Assembly: GCA_001828545.1 (NCBI GenBank)
Contig: MHYW01000005.1
Span: 1-11,692, forward strand
Source of the DNA: Planctomycetes bacterium RIFCSPHIGHO2_12_FULL_52_36
GTDB taxonomy: Bacteria > Planctomycetota > Brocadiia > Brocadiales > Bathyanammoxibiaceae
Length of the DNA: 11,692 bases
Reading direction: 5' to 3'
A program made the translations under genes and the position numbers. The notes under the pieces are model-generated. The model searched no databases. It had not been told where the DNA came from and saw only the letters and a list, made by a program, of their open reading frames with translations. This document shows, in pieces, positions 11,009 to 11,692 of the stretch; within the stretch, counting starts at the first letter, position 1; each line of letters begins with the position of its first letter.

Positions 11009-11692
11009 TTACTATTGTTTTTCAGTAGTTCTTTTATTTTGGAGGCCACGTCCTTACTCCGTACCAGTGCCTCCCCTACAAGGATTGCCCTCACGCCAGC
11101 CTCTTCAAGACACTGTACGTCCTTTCTATTATGTATACCACTCTCACTTACCACTATCCTATCCACTGGGACGAGTGGCAAGAGTTTCAGGGTAGTGTTC
11201 AGGTCCACTTTAAAGGTGTCTAAATCCCTGTTGTTTATGCCAATCAGTCTTGCGTGGGTGTCCAGCACCTTTTTAAGTTCCTCTTCGGTATGCACCTCAG
11301 CGAGGCAGGCAAGGCCCAATTGTCCGGCAAGTTCCAGAAAGGTCTCAAGGGTCTTTTTATCCAGTAGTCGTGCTATGAGCAAGACTGCGTCGGCCCCTGC
11401 CACCCTGGCCTCGTATAATTGGTAGTTGTCTATGATAAAATCCTTTCGTAGGAGTGGAAGGTCAACCGTCTTTCTCACCTCCTCCAGGTTAGAGAGGCTT
11501 CCGTGAAAGAACTTTTCATCGGTAAGAACAGATATGGCCGTTGCCCCGGCCCGTTGATACTCAAGGGCCAGCGCCACTGGGTCAAGTCCTTCCCTCAGCA
11601 CCCCTATAGAGGGAGAGGCGGCCTTTATCTCCGCAATAAGTTTTATACCCCGCCCTGTCCTCAAGGCAGTCTCAAAATCTTTAGTGGGGGAC
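11005..11692 (-). CDS. trpC: Indole-3-glycerol phosphate synthase (partial, N-terminus beyond the window)
   Basis: TrpC closes the indole ring in tryptophan synthesis, converting CdRP to indole-3-glycerol phosphate with loss of CO2 and water. About 229 residues are present. Signatures of the TIM barrel are all there: KLIAEIKAASPSIG with the catalytic Glu and Lys, FFHGSLSNLEEVR, LLRKDFIIDNYQLYEAR with the second Lys, LAEVHTEEEL, GINNRDLDTFKVDL, VSESGI and AILVGEALVRS. The frame stays open past the TTG at 11664 to the window edge (SPTKDFETAL...), matching the region just before the barrel, so that TTG is not the start. About 30 to 40 N-terminal residues should lie outside. The stop codon is part of the 28-bp palindrome. 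Other trp genes probably lie to the right. Confidence 0.93.
   Translation of the reverse strand, partial: SPTKDFETALRTGRGIKLIAEIKAASPSIGVLREGLDPVALALEYQRAGATAISVLTDEKFFHGSLSNLEEVRKTVDLPLLRKDFIIDNYQLYEARVAGADAVLLIARLLDKKTLETFLELAGQLGLACLAEVHTEEELKKVLDTHARLIGINNRDLDTFKVDLNTTLKLLPLVPVDRIVVSESGIHNRKDVQCLEEAGVRAILVGEALVRSKDVASKIKELLKNNSK

Noticed and set aside
11662..11664. TTG as the start of trpC
   Set aside because: The frame continues open to the window edge with residues matching the TrpC N-terminal region, and the protein would lack the usual N-terminal helix.

Overview
The window is bacterial chromosomal DNA of roughly balanced base composition, from an organism I cannot name with confidence. 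Ribosomal protein bS21, a ferredoxin:thioredoxin reductase catalytic subunit, ParB with an internal parS, TrpC and several families of short palindromic intergenic repeats point to a Gram-negative-type anaerobe or anaerobe-derived lineage. The style of the glycan-type genes resembles Planctomycetota (Brocadiales-like) or similar anaerobic phyla, but this rests on general impression, not on a search.

Layout. At 1-107 the end of a possible + strand gene runs in from outside. Then comes rpsU (-), with its own promoter and terminator. A minus-strand block covers 547-8098. In transcription order it holds a 904-aa YfhO-like membrane protein, a TPR protein 10 bases downstream, a decayed radical SAM gene, a SAM methyltransferase, the two halves of a split transketolase (overlapping by 4 bases) and a second methyltransferase paralogous to the first. 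This reads as a sugar or surface-glycan block: a ketol-transfer enzyme makes or rearranges a sugar skeleton, the methyltransferases may modify it, and the multi-pass YfhO protein may transfer a lipid-linked sugar at the membrane. The exact product is unknown. The radical SAM remnant shows that the pathway once had another enzyme.

After an intergenic stretch rich in hairpin repeats (8099-8421) there is an XRE/S24-type repressor (-). Divergent from it, a 50-residue predicted protein has a perfect TTGACA-16-TATAAT promoter overlapped by a 19-bp inverted repeat, an arrangement like a phage repressor switch with no other phage genes in sight. It converges on parB (-), which carries a parS site inside its coding sequence and a tandem heptamer array in its long leader. 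No parA is visible.

On the right, a ferredoxin:thioredoxin reductase gene (+) and trpC (-, running off the window) converge on a perfect 28-bp palindrome whose two ends supply the TAG stop codons of both genes. No tRNA, rRNA, CRISPR array or transposase gene was seen.
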